Positions 36,223 through 45,353 of a stretch of 64,000 nucleotides of DNA are shown here, piece by piece. The stretch covers positions 1-64,000 of the forward strand of contig CAAGDG010000182.1 of assembly GCA_900768515.1 (NCBI GenBank). Direction: 5' to 3'. The notes beneath the pieces were generated by a model. It saw only the letters and a list, made by a program, of their open reading frames with translations. It searched no databases and was not told where the DNA came from. How positions within the stretch are numbered: the stretch's first letter is position 1; every line of letters begins with the position of its first letter. The stretch is from Lentisphaeria bacterium. Lineage in GTDB: Bacteria > Verrucomicrobiota > Lentisphaeria > Victivallales > Victivallaceae. A program made the translations under genes and the position numbers.

Positions 36223-38766
36223 CTACTTCGGCCAGCACATGAAGCCGGGGACACTGTTGTCCCAGTCGGTTCCGGGGGCCTTGATCCGGGCGGTCAGCCC
36301 GAACCGGCCGGCGAACTTGCATTGGACCTTGCAGGAGTAACGGCAGGTACCATCGGAGAGTTTCTCCTCCATCTCCATCGGCGTCGTCTCTCCCTGGATG
36401 ATCTCATTGTGGGCGTTGACCGTTCCGTAATAGGCGTCAACCTCCACTTCTTCCGGCGCCAGATCGCCCAGGTAAACCCGGGTCGACACCAGGAAGGAGT
36501 CACCAACGTGCATATCGTCGAGATTTCCCTTCACCTGCGGATGGTCGATCCATAGTTTTCCTCCATCGAAATTGGCAACCAGACGAACCTTCTGCGCCAC
36601 CAGGCCACGCGCCTTCTCCGCGTTGTTTTCACTGAGCTTGGCGTAGGCGGCAGTGGCGGGGAGATAGAATTTCCGGTTATAGTCCTCCACCATCCGGGTA
36701 CTCGAAAAATCGCACAGACCGGTCAGGATCGAAGCCTTCATCCGCTCAACCCAGCGGGTCGGCACGTCGTTGGCACCTCGCTCGTAGAAGCACGGAACGA
36801 TCTCGTTCTCCAGAATGTTGTACAACTCCTGCGCCTCGTAGTTGTCGCGGTCCTCGTCTTCTACGTAGTAGTCGTTGCCCTCGATCGCCCAGCCGTTTTC
36901 ACCGTCGTAGGCCTCAGCCCACCAGCCGTCGAGAATGCTGCAGTTCAGCACACCGTTGATCGCAGCCTTCATGCCGGAAGTCCCGCTCGCCTCCTGCGGA
37001 CGGCGGGGATTGTTGAGCCAGACGTCGACCCCCTGCACCAGCATCCGGGCCATCCCGATATCGTAATTCTCCAGAATCACCAGCCGGTCCTGAACCTCTT
37101 CGCGCTGCGCGAACTGAATCAGCTCCTGAATCAGACGCTTGCCGCCGTCGTCGGCCGGATGCGCCTTGCCGGCAAAGATCAGCTGAATCGGATGCGCCTT
37201 GTCCTTCAGCAGCGAAAGCAGCCGTTCCGGGCTGCGCAGGAGCAGCGTGGCACGCTTGTAGGTGGCAAACCGGCGCGCGAATCCGATCGTCAGAATGTCG
37301 GGGTTGAGAATGCCTTTTTTATCCTGCTGTGAGGCCGAACCGGGATTCAGATAGCGGATGTCGTTCTGCAGAATCCGGCGGGTTCTGCGCACCAGAGACT
37401 GACGGCAGACCTCGTGGGAGGCCCACAGCTCCTCGTTCGGAATCGCCTGAATTCCCGCCTCAAGCTCGCAGCGCTCGGGATTGTTCTGCCAGTTCGGAGA
37501 GAGATAGCTGTTATAAAGATAGGCCATCCGTTCGGAAACCCAGGAGGCAATGTGTACGCCATTGGTGATATGATCGATCGGAATCTCCGACACGGACCGT
37601 TCCGGCCAGAGCTTTTTCCACATCTCCCGCGCAACCTCCCCGTGGAGCCGGCTCACCCCGTTGCTGTAGTTGGCCAGGCGCAGCCCGAAAACCGTCATCG
37701 ACATTTCCGAGGCGTGATCGCGTTCTCCAATCGGAATGCCCCAGCGGATCACACGGTCAAGGTCAAGCTTCGCCTCCTGTGCAAACGGCGCAAGATACGG
37801 ACGCAGCAGCCCGATGTCGAACACCTCGTTGCCCGCCGGCACCGGCGTATGCGTGGTGAAGATATTCGAACGCCAGACGATCTCCAGCGCCACATTGGAA
37901 TCGTACCCGAGATCGTTGACCAGGTGGGCGATCCGGCCCAGCGAAAGGAAACCGGCATGGCCCTCGTTCATGTGGCAGACCGCCGGGGAATACCCCATCG
38001 CCAGCAGCGCCTTGAATCCGCCGATTCCCAGCAGAAGTTCCTGATGCAGCCGCATGCGCTTGTCGCCGCCGTAGAGACGCCAGGTCACTTCGCGAAGTTC
38101 GGGCGGATTCTGCGGGATCTCCGTATCGAGCAGAACCAGCGGCACATTGCCGACCCAGAGCACCCAGGCCGCCGCGTAAAGCTGGCGGTCGATCAGCGGA
38201 ATGCTGATGATGATCTCCTTGCCCTGCGGATCACAGGCGCGGACCAGCGGAAGATTGTGGATTTCCGAAATCGGATAGTGTTCCGTCTGCCAGCCATTGC
38301 GGTCCAGCACCTGCCGGAAATACCCCTGCCGGTAGAGCAGTCCGACCGCGACCAGCGGAAGTTTAAGATCGCTGGCCGCCTTCAGATGGTCGCCGGCGAG
38401 AACACCGAGGCCGCCGGAGAAGATCCGAATGCTCTCATGAATGCCGAATTCCAGCGAAAAATACGCGACCGTCCGCTTGGTGACATCCTCGGTTTTGAGC
38501 GTCTCACGTTCGAACTCCTGGTGTACCGTGCGCAGCAGCCGCAGATAGGAGGCGTCATGCGCAAGCTCCTCAAGACGGCGCTGTGGAACCTTCCGGAGAA
38601 ACTCCCGCGCATTTCCTTCCAGTTCGCGCCAGAGATTGGCGTTGATCCGGGTAAAAAGCGCAATCGCCTGCGGATGCCAGCACCACCAGATGTTGTTGGA
38701 CAATTTCTCAAGAAACTCAAGTTCCGCCGGAATGCGGGGGCCTACATTATAAAGCTGTACGTCCAT
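36223..38766 (-). CDS. glgP: Alpha-glucan phosphorylase (GlgP family with N-terminal DUF3417)
   Basis: This 847-residue enzyme releases glucose 1-phosphate from glycogen. The N-terminal DUF3417-like part reads IPAELEFLEKLSNNIWWCWHP. The phosphorylase domain has AYFSLEFGIHESIRIFSGGLGVLAGDHLKAASDL, FTTHTPVPAGNEVF, GFARRFATYKRATLL and the pyridoxal-phosphate region EASGTSGMKAAINGVLNCSILDGWW. The layout is that of the shorter phosphorylase group that has an added beta C-terminal domain. The start at 38766 has a GAGG site; a TATAAT-like -10 lies ~35 bases upstream with a weak -35. It directly precedes glgA, so breakdown and synthesis enzymes share a transcript. Confidence 0.95.
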   Translation of the reverse strand: MDVQLYNVGPRIPAELEFLEKLSNNIWWCWHPQAIALFTRINANLWRELEGNAREFLRKVPQRRLEELAHDASYLRLLRTVHQEFERETLKTEDVTKRTVAYFSLEFGIHESIRIFSGGLGVLAGDHLKAASDLKLPLVAVGLLYRQGYFRQVLDRNGWQTEHYPISEIHNLPLVRACDPQGKEIIISIPLIDRQLYAAAWVLWVGNVPLVLLDTEIPQNPPELREVTWRLYGGDKRMRLHQELLLGIGGFKALLAMGYSPAVCHMNEGHAGFLSLGRIAHLVNDLGYDSNVALEIVWRSNIFTTHTPVPAGNEVFDIGLLRPYLAPFAQEAKLDLDRVIRWGIPIGERDHASEMSMTVFGLRLANYSNGVSRLHGEVAREMWKKLWPERSVSEIPIDHITNGVHIASWVSERMAYLYNSYLSPNWQNNPERCELEAGIQAIPNEELWASHEVCRQSLVRRTRRILQNDIRYLNPGSASQQDKKGILNPDILTIGFARRFATYKRATLLLRSPERLLSLLKDKAHPIQLIFAGKAHPADDGGKRLIQELIQFAQREEVQDRLVILENYDIGMARMLVQGVDVWLNNPRRPQEASGTSGMKAAINGVLNCSILDGWWAEAYDGENGWAIEGNDYYVEDEDRDNYEAQELYNILENEIVPCFYERGANDVPTRWVERMKASILTGLCDFSSTRMVEDYNRKFYLPATAAYAKLSENNAEKARGLVAQKVRLVANFDGGKLWIDHPQVKGNLDDMHVGDSFLVSTRVYLGDLAPEEVEVDAYYGTVNAHNEIIQGETTPMEMEEKLSDGTCRYSCKVQCKFAGRFGLTARIKAPGTDWDNSVPGFMCWPK

Positions 38767-38921
38767 ACGGGAAACCTCAATGCGGGCAAATATTATATTA
38801 ACTCCAACCGCCAGTCCACAGCCAGGACGGGCGGAAGACCTGAAAACACTTCCACAACTCCCGGACACGCCCTTCACAACGAAGCCGGGAAACGGTCTGA
38901 AACTTCACATTTTTCTTTAGA

Positions 38922-39221
38922 TCAGCGGGCCTCAAGCACCAATACGCTGTTGAGAGTGCCGAGCGAATTCGGACAGAAATTGGGATTGGAATCATCCAGT
39001 TTCCACTCCCCGTCGACGATGAACTTGTATTCGTACTGCCCGGGTTCGAGCAGCATCACGCAACGGTAGATGCCGTCGCCGTCGCGATCAACCATCCGGC
39101 GATTCTCCCAGTTGTTGAAGCTGCCGGCGACGCCGACGTCGTGACCGGGACCGATTTCGAGTTGAAATTCCACCTTCCTACGGGCGGTGCGATTCGTTCG
39201 AGTAATGTTTTTTCTGGGCAT
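38922..39221 (-). CDS. Stand-alone glycogen-binding (CBM48/AMPK-type) protein
   Basis: This 99-residue protein is little more than one CBM48/AMPK glycogen-binding domain: VEFQLEIGPGHDVGVAGSFNNW, MVDRDGDGIYRCVMLLEPGQYEYKFIVDGEW and a short tail ending NSVLVLEAR. A basic N-terminal ~18 residues (MPRKNITRTNRTARRK) precedes it. The conserved Trp and Lys positions of the starch-binding face (NW, YKFIVDG) are present. With no catalytic domain it may tether proteins to glycogen or modulate the glycogen enzymes encoded just downstream; this is inference. AAGGAGGAG precedes the ATG at ideal spacing, and a good promoter lies ~130 bases upstream. Confidence 0.9.
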   Translation of the reverse strand: MPRKNITRTNRTARRKVEFQLEIGPGHDVGVAGSFNNWENRRMVDRDGDGIYRCVMLLEPGQYEYKFIVDGEWKLDDSNPNFCPNSLGTLNSVLVLEAR

Positions 39222-39355
39222 GGCGAAACTCCTCCTTAATCTTACCGGAACGCGGGGGGCAATGCGTCCGTCGCGGAACTCCGGGAGGATCCCGGAATCC
39301 CCGCCGCGCCCGGCGGGAACGACCTTTTCACAAGCGCCCCCGCCTCATATTTCAC

Positions 39356-39384
39356 AATATAACACCATTCCCGGGAGATTTCAA
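39356..39384 (-). promoter_or_regulatory. Predicted promoter for the CBM48 protein / glycogen operon
   Basis: On the minus strand, TTGAAA (39384-39379), a 17-base spacer and TATATT (39361-39356). The leader to the CBM48 start is about 125 bases and includes two GC-rich inverted repeats near 39285-39315. Confidence 0.6.
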
Positions 39385-39619
39385 GTTAAAATTTCATTAA
39401 CTTCCTATCTTTCAAATGAATCCATCCGGTCGCAACACAGGAAATTTCTGACAACATCTCAAACGATTTCACGACGTAATCAATTAAAAATAAATATCTT
39501 AATTCAACAAACAAGACGATTCCCCGTAAAAAAGCGGGATAAAAACATGCGAAAACAGCAAGAAAGAAAAGCCCACAGCTGTTTCAGGACAAAGGAATTG
39601 TATCGTCTTCTCCCCTGAT
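39385..39619. other. AT-rich intergenic segment without a gene
   Basis: The stretch between the glycogen-operon promoter and the end of the CPBP gene (39222-39619 overall) is much richer in A/T than its surroundings. It holds weak hairpins (CCCG / CGGG around an A-run near 39519-39538; ACAGC / GCTGT near 39556-39592), which could end transcription of the CPBP gene on the minus strand. I see no credible reading frame in it. Confidence 0.5.
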
Positions 39620-40336
39620 TCAGTCCAAAATGGGCAGCATCAGCAGCACCGCCCCGTTTATAATCATATGTATCATAAACGGAACCAGAAGGTTGCGAGA
39701 AGTCAGAAAGGCAATTTGAAACACCACTCCCATGAAAATCAGTGAAGGCAGCCCCAGCAGAAAAAAATGAACGCAGCCGAAGAGTGTCGCGGTCAGTCCC
39801 AGCGCGACGACACCGCCCAGCGGCCGGAAAAGCCCGTACAGCAGCCGGCGGAACACCAGCTCCTCCACCGCCGGGATCACCAGCGCCACCAGCACCGCCA
39901 GCACCGCCAGCCGCCAGCCGGACATGGAGATTGCCGCCATGACCAGATTCTGTGTCTCTGCGAAATCGATCTTGCAAAACGCCAGCAGATTCCGCCAGAA
40001 AGAACCGATCAGCCAGTTGCCGATCCCCCAGATCACCAGGCATCCGGCGACGACCGTCCGAAAATCCCGGAAGCGCAACGCCCGGATGCCGAGCTTGCGC
40101 AAGAGGTTTCCCCGGGGCCGAACCGCGCCGCAGACGCTGAGCGCAACGGCCGCGGGCACCACGTACAGCAGCGCCTGAACCAGAAGCGAATCCGGCGGGT
40201 TTCCTGAAAGGCGGCGCCATGCCGCAAGAGCGACCGCGACCAGAGCCGGAGCCGCGACAAGCGCCCCCAGGAGCGCGAGGAAACATTCAAACGCGCTCAG
40301 TCGGCAACGCCATGGGATTCGTTCCAGATTGATCAT
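39620..40336 (-). CDS. CPBP-family intramembrane metalloprotease
   Basis: This 238-residue membrane protein has about seven hydrophobic helices and the three CPBP (Abi/CAAX protease) motifs. Motif 1 is PAVEELVFRRLLYG with the paired glutamates and Arg, motif 2 is FGCVHFFLLG with the His, and motif 3 is PFMIHMIINGAVLL with the HxxxN pattern. CPBP proteases cleave prenylated or membrane substrates; the substrate here is unknown. The ATG at 40336 overlaps the tsaE stop (ATGA), so translation is coupled to tsaE and thiL. The longer ORF from 40441 lies inside tsaE and is not used. Confidence 0.9.
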   Translation of the reverse strand: MINLERIPWRCRLSAFECFLALLGALVAAPALVAVALAAWRRLSGNPPDSLLVQALLYVVPAAVALSVCGAVRPRGNLLRKLGIRALRFRDFRTVVAGCLVIWGIGNWLIGSFWRNLLAFCKIDFAETQNLVMAAISMSGWRLAVLAVLVALVIPAVEELVFRRLLYGLFRPLGGVVALGLTATLFGCVHFFLLGLPSLIFMGVVFQIAFLTSRNLLVPFMIHMIINGAVLLMLPILD

Positions 40337-40773
40337 CGACCCGGCCGCGTCACACAGATTTCGCGCCCGGAATCGGAGAGGTGGCGGATTTCGATCCGGA
40401 CCGCCTCCGCCGGCAGGATGTCGGCGATCCGCTCCGGCCACTCCACCAGCGCAATCGAGCCGGGGTCGTCCAGAAACTCATCCACGCCGAACGCCAGCGC
40501 CGAACGCGAATCGTCGATCCGGTAAAGATCCAGATGATAGAGCATGCCGCCGCCGGGCAGCGGATACTCCTGCACAATCGTGTAAGTCGGACTCGAAACC
40601 GGTTCCGAGATGCCCAGCCCCCGCGCGAAACCGCGGGAGAACACCGTCTTTCCGGCGCCGAGATCACCGTCGAGCAGAAGAACGCTGCCGCGCGGAAGCT
40701 CCTTTGCAAGCTGGGCCGCCAGCGCCTCGGTCTCCTCTTCGGAATTACTGATGATTGTCTCTTTAATGTTCAT
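40333..40773 (-). CDS. tsaE: tRNA threonylcarbamoyladenosine biosynthesis ATPase TsaE
   Basis: This 146-residue protein is a compact P-loop ATPase with Walker A LLLDGDLGAGKTVFSRGFA, the switch region SSPTYTIVQEYP, HLDLYRIDD and ALVEWPERIADILP. TsaE works with TsaB and TsaD to install threonylcarbamoyladenosine (t6A) at tRNA position 37; those partners are not in the window. Length is standard. The start at ATG 40773 has GGGGTG upstream and overlaps thiL by 11 bases; a GTG at 40794 is less likely. The stop is shared with the CPBP gene. Confidence 0.94.
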   Translation of the reverse strand: MNIKETIISNSEEETEALAAQLAKELPRGSVLLLDGDLGAGKTVFSRGFARGLGISEPVSSPTYTIVQEYPLPGGGMLYHLDLYRIDDSRSALAFGVDEFLDDPGSIALVEWPERIADILPAEAVRIEIRHLSDSGREICVTRPGR

Positions 40774-41656
40774 AACCGAGCACCCCGTTTTCACTCAAAA
40801 TTCGACCGGAGGGATCGACCACCCGGGGCGCGCCCTCCCTCGCCGCGCCGATCCGGGCGAGCGGAGCAAACTCCGCCGGCCACCGTTCTTCCAGCTCCGC
40901 GGCCCGATCCTGTGGAACCGTGAACAGAAGTTCATAATCTTCCCCGTCCCGGAGCGCCGTTTCCGCCGTCGCCCCTTCCCGCAGCGGCACACGCCGGGGA
41001 TCGAGCAGCAGTTCCCGCCCGGAACGCTCCGCCAGCCGGAGCGCGTCCAGAAGCAAGCCGTCGCTGATGTCGAGCATGGCGCTCGCAAACCGGTTTTCCC
41101 CGAGGAACCGTCCTTCCCGCAGCCGGGGACGGAAGCTCAGATGATGACCGCTCTCAAACGAATTGCCGCAGCAACCGGTCACATAGAGAAAATCCCCCGG
41201 CCGGGCGCCGGAACGCAGAACCATCCGATCTTTCGCCACCTCGCCCAGAATCGAAAGGGAAGCCGCGACGCCCGGCTCCGGCAGTCCGGCAAGGTCGCCG
41301 CCGACGACCGGAACGCCCCACTCCGCACCCGCTTCCGCCGCTCCCCGGCAGAAGGCGAGCACCCACTCCGGATCCCGTCCGGCCGCCGCGACGGAAAGCA
41401 GCGCCCAGCGCGGGACGCCACCCATCGCGGCAATGTCGCTCAGGTTGCGTTTCATGAGTTTGGCCCCCGCGATTCCGGGCGGAGTCGCGGCCGGATCGAA
41501 ATGGACATGAGCGATCAACTGGTCCACAGCGGCAAGCAGATAGTTTTCCCCGGGGATCTCCAGCGCGGCACAATCGTCTCCCGGACCGAGCGCGACGCCG
41601 GGAAACGCGGCAAGCGAAGGCAGCAGCGCCTTCAAGATATTCCGTTCCTGCAGCAT
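40763..41656 (-). CDS. thiL: Thiamine-monophosphate kinase
   Basis: This 297-residue enzyme phosphorylates thiamine monophosphate to the diphosphate coenzyme. It has PGVALGPGDDCAALEIPG (the acidic Mg-binding loop), AAVDQLIAHVHFDP, MKRNLSDIAAMGGVPRWALLS, and GDFLYVTGCCGNSF. The usual TTD is changed to AVDQ in the second motif, a mild departure. The predicted -10 ends only 8 bases before the ATG, so the transcript may be leaderless. It heads a thiL-tsaE-CPBP operon. Thiamine diphosphate is also the cofactor of the 2-oxoacid oxidoreductase at 4124-6669, but there is no direct link between the loci. Confidence 0.94.
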   Translation of the reverse strand: MLQERNILKALLPSLAAFPGVALGPGDDCAALEIPGENYLLAAVDQLIAHVHFDPAATPPGIAGAKLMKRNLSDIAAMGGVPRWALLSVAAAGRDPEWVLAFCRGAAEAGAEWGVPVVGGDLAGLPEPGVAASLSILGEVAKDRMVLRSGARPGDFLYVTGCCGNSFESGHHLSFRPRLREGRFLGENRFASAMLDISDGLLLDALRLAERSGRELLLDPRRVPLREGATAETALRDGEDYELLFTVPQDRAAELEERWPAEFAPLARIGAAREGAPRVVDPSGRILSENGVLGYEH

Positions 41657-41664
41657 GATGATTC

Positions 41665-41693
41665 AATATACCCCCGGAGGGACGCGATTTCAA
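41665..41693 (-). promoter_or_regulatory. Predicted promoter for thiL, nearly leaderless
   Basis: On the minus strand, TTGAAA (41693-41688), a 17-base spacer and TATATT (41670-41665). Only eight bases separate it from the thiL ATG, so transcription would begin at or next to the start codon. Confidence 0.6.
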
Positions 41694-41746
41694 CTCCCGG
41701 TTCGCCGGAATCCTCCGGATTTACACGCTTTCCTCCCCCGCTCGTC

Positions 41747-41775
41747 TTGTAAAAAACCGCTCGAAGCAGTATATT
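41747..41775 (+). promoter_or_regulatory. Predicted promoter for asnB operon
   Basis: TTGTAA (41747-41752), a 17-base spacer and TATATT (41770-41775), 49 bases before the asnB start and divergent from the thiL promoter. Confidence 0.6.
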
Positions 41776-41824
41776 GTTGAAGTGACTCCTGAAGCAGAAA
41801 TTTTACAGAGCGCAGAATCGATCT

Positions 41825-43723
41825 ATGTGCGGAATCTCCGGAATACTCAACCATCACGACAACCCTGACGCCGAATCGATCGTCCGGGCGATGAACGGCG
41901 CGCTCCGCCATCGCGGTCCCGACGCGGAAGGCTGCTTCCGCGACGCCGACGTCGCTCTCGGACACCGGCGGCTGGCCGTCATCGACGTCGCCGGCGGCAA
42001 CCAGCCGATCACAAACGAGAACGGCGAGGTCGTCGTGGTTCTCAATGGGGAAATCTACAACTACAGGGAGCTGCGTGCCGTGCTCGAAGAACGCGGCCAC
42101 AAGTTCAAAACCGAAACCGACGCGGAAGTGGTGGTTCACCTCTACGAGGAGCTTGGATCGGGATGCGTCGCGATGCTCGACGGCATGTTCGCCTTCGCCG
42201 TCTACAACAGCCGGACACGCCGCACGCTGCTGGCGCGGGACCGTTTTGGAAAAAAACCGCTGCTCTACTTCATGACGGGTGACACGCTGGTTTTCGCAAG
42301 CGAATTCTCCGCACTCAAACAGCACCCCGCGATGCCGCGCCAGCTCGATCCGGACGCGGTGTCGGACTACCTGTCGTTCCTCTGCGTTCCGGGTCCGAAC
42401 ACCATCTACCGGAATGTGCGGCGGCTCGCGCCGGCCCACCAGCTTGAACTGCGGTTCAACGACGGAACCGTTTCGATCCGCAGCTACTGGCACCTCGACT
42501 ACTCGCTCAAGCAGGACCTCCCCTTCCGGGAGGCGGCGGTCGAACTGCGCCGGCTGCTTGAAAAGGCGGTGGAAAAGCGGTTGATGTCCGACGTCCCGGT
42601 GGGAACCTTCCTGTCCGGGGGCGTCGATTCGACCATCATCACCGGTCTGGCCGCAAAACTTGGCGGAACTCCGATACCGGCCTTCACCATCGGATTCGAA
42701 AACCCGCGCTACGACGAGCGGGATGCTGCCCGCTTCGCCACCGCGGCGATCGCGAAATTCTCCGGAAAAGAGCTGATCCACCGTGAAAAAGTGGTCGATC
42801 CCTGCGACTTCGCATTGCTCGAAGAGCTGCTCCGCCATTTCGGGGAACCGTTCGCAGACGCCTCGATGCTGCCGACCGCGCTGCTCTCGAAATTCGCCAG
42901 GGAGGAGATCACCGTGGCGCTTTCGGGCGACGGCGCCGACGAGGTATTCTCCGGGTACGACCGCTATGTCGCGATGCGCTGTGCCTACCGGGCCGACCTC
43001 CTGCCGCGGATTCTGCGCAAACCGCTCTGCCGCCTGGCGGCGGCGGCGCTGCCGGACTGCGGAGAACGCTCCTTCTCCGGCCGTCTCCGCCGGCTGATGC
43101 AGGTCTTCGGCAGTCCAGCGGGACGGCGCTACTTCAATTTGCTTGACCGGGCCGGGCAGTCATTCAAGCAGAAACTTTTCGGGGAACGTCTCGCCGCCGC
43201 GGCAAAACGCGACTCGAACGAAGTTTTTGAATCGGTCCGCTGGGAGCTGAGCAGTTCCAACCGGGTCGAACGGCTCTCCGAGCTGGATCTGCGTACCTAT
43301 CTGCCCAACGACATCCTGCCGAAAGTGGATATCTGCTCCATGGCCGCATCGCTCGAAGTGCGCTCCCCGTTCCTGGACCGGGAGTTGGTCGAATTCGCCG
43401 CCAAGCTTCCGGAGTCGTACAAACTCCCGGGCGGCAACCGCAAATACATCCTGAAAGAGGCCTGCTCCGATCTGCTGCCGCAGGAACTTTCCCACCGCGC
43501 CAAGCGCGGGTTCGGAGTGCCGATCGCCGACTGGCTGCGGGGCGCCTGGAAATCCCAGGCGGAAACCGTGCTCTTCGAATCGCCGCTCTGTCGCGACGGT
43601 TATTTCCGGGAAGAGGCGGTGCGGGCGCTCTGGCGCGAACACCAGGCAGGATGGCGGGACCGGAGCTATCTGCTCTGGGGACTGTTGATCTTCGCATTGT
43701 TTCTCGGCAATGAGAATCGCTAA
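41825..43723 (+). CDS. asnB: Asparagine synthase (glutamine-hydrolysing)
   Basis: This 632-residue enzyme makes asparagine from aspartate, ATP and glutamine. The N-terminal glutaminase has Cys2 as nucleophile (MCGISGILNHHDNPD), ALRHRGPDAEG and VVLNGEIYNYRELR. The synthetase domain has VPVGTFLSGGVDSTIITGLA (pyrophosphate loop SGGVDS), ALSGDGADEVFSGYDRY and DICSMAASLEVRSPFLDRE. The length suits the AsnB group that also includes enzymes amidating cell-surface glycans, so a role outside asparagine synthesis is possible. It is followed after 15 bases by trxB with a strong ribosome site. Confidence 0.94.
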   Translation: MCGISGILNHHDNPDAESIVRAMNGALRHRGPDAEGCFRDADVALGHRRLAVIDVAGGNQPITNENGEVVVVLNGEIYNYRELRAVLEERGHKFKTETDAEVVVHLYEELGSGCVAMLDGMFAFAVYNSRTRRTLLARDRFGKKPLLYFMTGDTLVFASEFSALKQHPAMPRQLDPDAVSDYLSFLCVPGPNTIYRNVRRLAPAHQLELRFNDGTVSIRSYWHLDYSLKQDLPFREAAVELRRLLEKAVEKRLMSDVPVGTFLSGGVDSTIITGLAAKLGGTPIPAFTIGFENPRYDERDAARFATAAIAKFSGKELIHREKVVDPCDFALLEELLRHFGEPFADASMLPTALLSKFAREEITVALSGDGADEVFSGYDRYVAMRCAYRADLLPRILRKPLCRLAAAALPDCGERSFSGRLRRLMQVFGSPAGRRYFNLLDRAGQSFKQKLFGERLAAAAKRDSNEVFESVRWELSSSNRVERLSELDLRTYLPNDILPKVDICSMAASLEVRSPFLDRELVEFAAKLPESYKLPGGNRKYILKEACSDLLPQELSHRAKRGFGVPIADWLRGAWKSQAETVLFESPLCRDGYFREEAVRALWREHQAGWRDRSYLLWGLLIFALFLGNENR

Positions 43724-43738
43724 GAAGAGGAGATTGCT

Positions 43739-44671
43739 ATGGGTAAGGAAAAACTTGTCATCGTCGGAAGCGGTCCGGCCGGCTACACCGCCGCAATCTA
43801 CGCGGCGCGGGCCGACCTGCGGCCGGTGCTCTACTCCGGAATGCTTCCGGGCGGACTTCTGACCCAGACCACCGAAGTGGAAAACTTTCCGGGATTTCCG
43901 GAAGGAATCCTCGGATTCGACCTGACCGAAGCGATGCGGCAGCAGGCCGAAAAATTCGGCGCCCGGATCGAGTTCGACGCGGTCGAAAAATTTGAACTGA
44001 GCGACGGCGGAGTCCAGAAACTCACCCTCTCCGGCGGCGACACCGTCGAGGCCGACGCCCTGATCCTCGCCACCGGTGCAACGCCGCGCTGGCTGGGGCT
44101 GGAGTCGGAGGAGCGGCTCAAAAACCACGGGGTTTCCGCCTGCGCCACCTGCGACGGCGCCTTCTACAAGGATCTCCCGGTCGCGGTGATCGGCGGCGGA
44201 GACTCCGCGATGGAGGAAGCGCTCTTTCTGACCCGGTTCGCGTCGAAGGTCTATGTGGTCCACCGCCGCGACGAGTTGCGCGCCTCCCCGATCATGGCGG
44301 AACGGGCAAAGAACAGCGAAAAAATCGAATTCGTCTGGAACAGCGTGGTCGAAGAGGTGCTCGGTTCGAAATCGGTCGAGGGAATCCGGGTCAAAAACGT
44401 CGTAACCGGCGATGTGCGCACCATTGCGTGCAAAGGTTATTTCGCCGCGCTCGGGCATGTGCCCGCGACCGGACTCTTCCGGGATTTCGTCCGCTGCGAC
44501 GAGAAAGGGTTTGTAATTCTCGAAGGCAACAGCTCGCACACCAACCTCGCCGGAGTCTTCGCGGCAGGCGACTGTGCCGATCCCGGCTACCGGCAGGCGA
44601 TCACCGCCGCCGGCATGGGCTGCCGCGCCGCAATCGACGCGGAACGCTACCTCGAAGCCGGAGGAAAGTGA
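43739..44671 (+). CDS. trxB: Thioredoxin reductase
   Basis: This 310-residue flavoprotein reduces thioredoxin with NADPH. The FAD motif is IVGSGPAGYTAAIYAAR, the redox disulfide is CATCDGAFYKD, the NADPH motif is VIGGGDSAMEEALFLTR followed by VVHRRDELRASP, and the C-terminal FAD motif is GVFAAGDCADPGYRQAITAA. The active-site CATC matches low-molecular-weight bacterial TrxB. AAGAGGAG precedes the ATG. The stop overlaps the start of the YgjP-like gene. No thioredoxin gene is in the window. Confidence 0.96.
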   Translation: MGKEKLVIVGSGPAGYTAAIYAARADLRPVLYSGMLPGGLLTQTTEVENFPGFPEGILGFDLTEAMRQQAEKFGARIEFDAVEKFELSDGGVQKLTLSGGDTVEADALILATGATPRWLGLESEERLKNHGVSACATCDGAFYKDLPVAVIGGGDSAMEEALFLTRFASKVYVVHRRDELRASPIMAERAKNSEKIEFVWNSVVEEVLGSKSVEGIRVKNVVTGDVRTIACKGYFAALGHVPATGLFRDFVRCDEKGFVILEGNSSHTNLAGVFAAGDCADPGYRQAITAAGMGCRAAIDAERYLEAGGK

Positions 44672-45351
44672 TCACGGTTACGGAGCCGGAATTCGACATC
44701 ATCCGCTCCCGCCGCCGGACCCGGATCAGTTTCACGATCGATCCGGAGAGCGGACGGCTTCAGGTGCTTGCCCCCTGGGGCGTCCGGGGCGATCGGATTG
44801 AGGAGCTGGTCGCCCGGAATTCGGCAGTGGTGGAATATCTTCGCCGGCGCTGGTCTGAACTGGAACGCCGCCGGCCCCGGTTTGAATTCCGGGAGGGCGG
44901 CAGCTTCCTCTATCTCGGAAATTTTCACCGGCTCCACCTCTCCCGACGGACCACCGGATTCGACGGCCGGGAGTTTCTGATTCCGCATGGCAGCGAGGAG
45001 GAGGTCCGCGAACGGCTGGAGCGTCTCTACCGCCGGCTCGCCGCCGAACATCTGACCGGCCGGGTGGCGGAATTCGCCGGAAAATTTCAGCTTTCTCCGG
45101 GAAAAATCCGCATCGGCGGCGCACTCCGGCGCTGGGGCTCCTGTTCCCGGCGTGGAGATCTCAATTTCAGCTGGCGGCTGATCCAGTGTCCGGAGCGGCT
45201 GATCGATTACGTGGTGATCCACGAACTCGCCCACCTGATTGAACTCAATCACTCCAGCCGCTTCTGGGAACAGGTGGGGCGGATGTGCCCGCGATACCGG
45301 GAATGCCGCCGGGAACTGACCGACGACGCGATTCTCTACGGCGGCTTCTGA
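44668..45351 (+). CDS. YgjP-like (UPF0758/DUF45-type) M48 family metallopeptidase
   Basis: This 227-residue protein has an N-terminal strand-rich part (IRSRRRTRISFTIDPESG) and a C-terminal zinc-protease module. The latter reads GALRRWGSCSRRGDLNFSWRL, then VVIHELAHLIELNHSSRFW with HExxH and a downstream His, then CPRYRECRREL. This is the YgjP/WLM pattern. Members are thought to be cytoplasmic proteases with poorly known substrates. The start is GTG at 44668, overlapping the trxB stop, with GGAGGA very close upstream. The gene ends two bases before the convergent phoR, with no visible terminator. Confidence 0.9.
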   Translation: MITVTEPEFDIIRSRRRTRISFTIDPESGRLQVLAPWGVRGDRIEELVARNSAVVEYLRRRWSELERRRPRFEFREGGSFLYLGNFHRLHLSRRTTGFDGREFLIPHGSEEEVRERLERLYRRLAAEHLTGRVAEFAGKFQLSPGKIRIGGALRRWGSCSRRGDLNFSWRLIQCPERLIDYVVIHELAHLIELNHSSRFWEQVGRMCPRYRECRRELTDDAILYGGF

Positions 45352-45353
45352 AC

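Noticed and set aside
36137..36322. Upstream extension of glgA by 62 codons.
   Set aside because: It would run into the end of glgP, lacks a family match, and the ATG at 36136 places the KAGGL motif at the expected distance.
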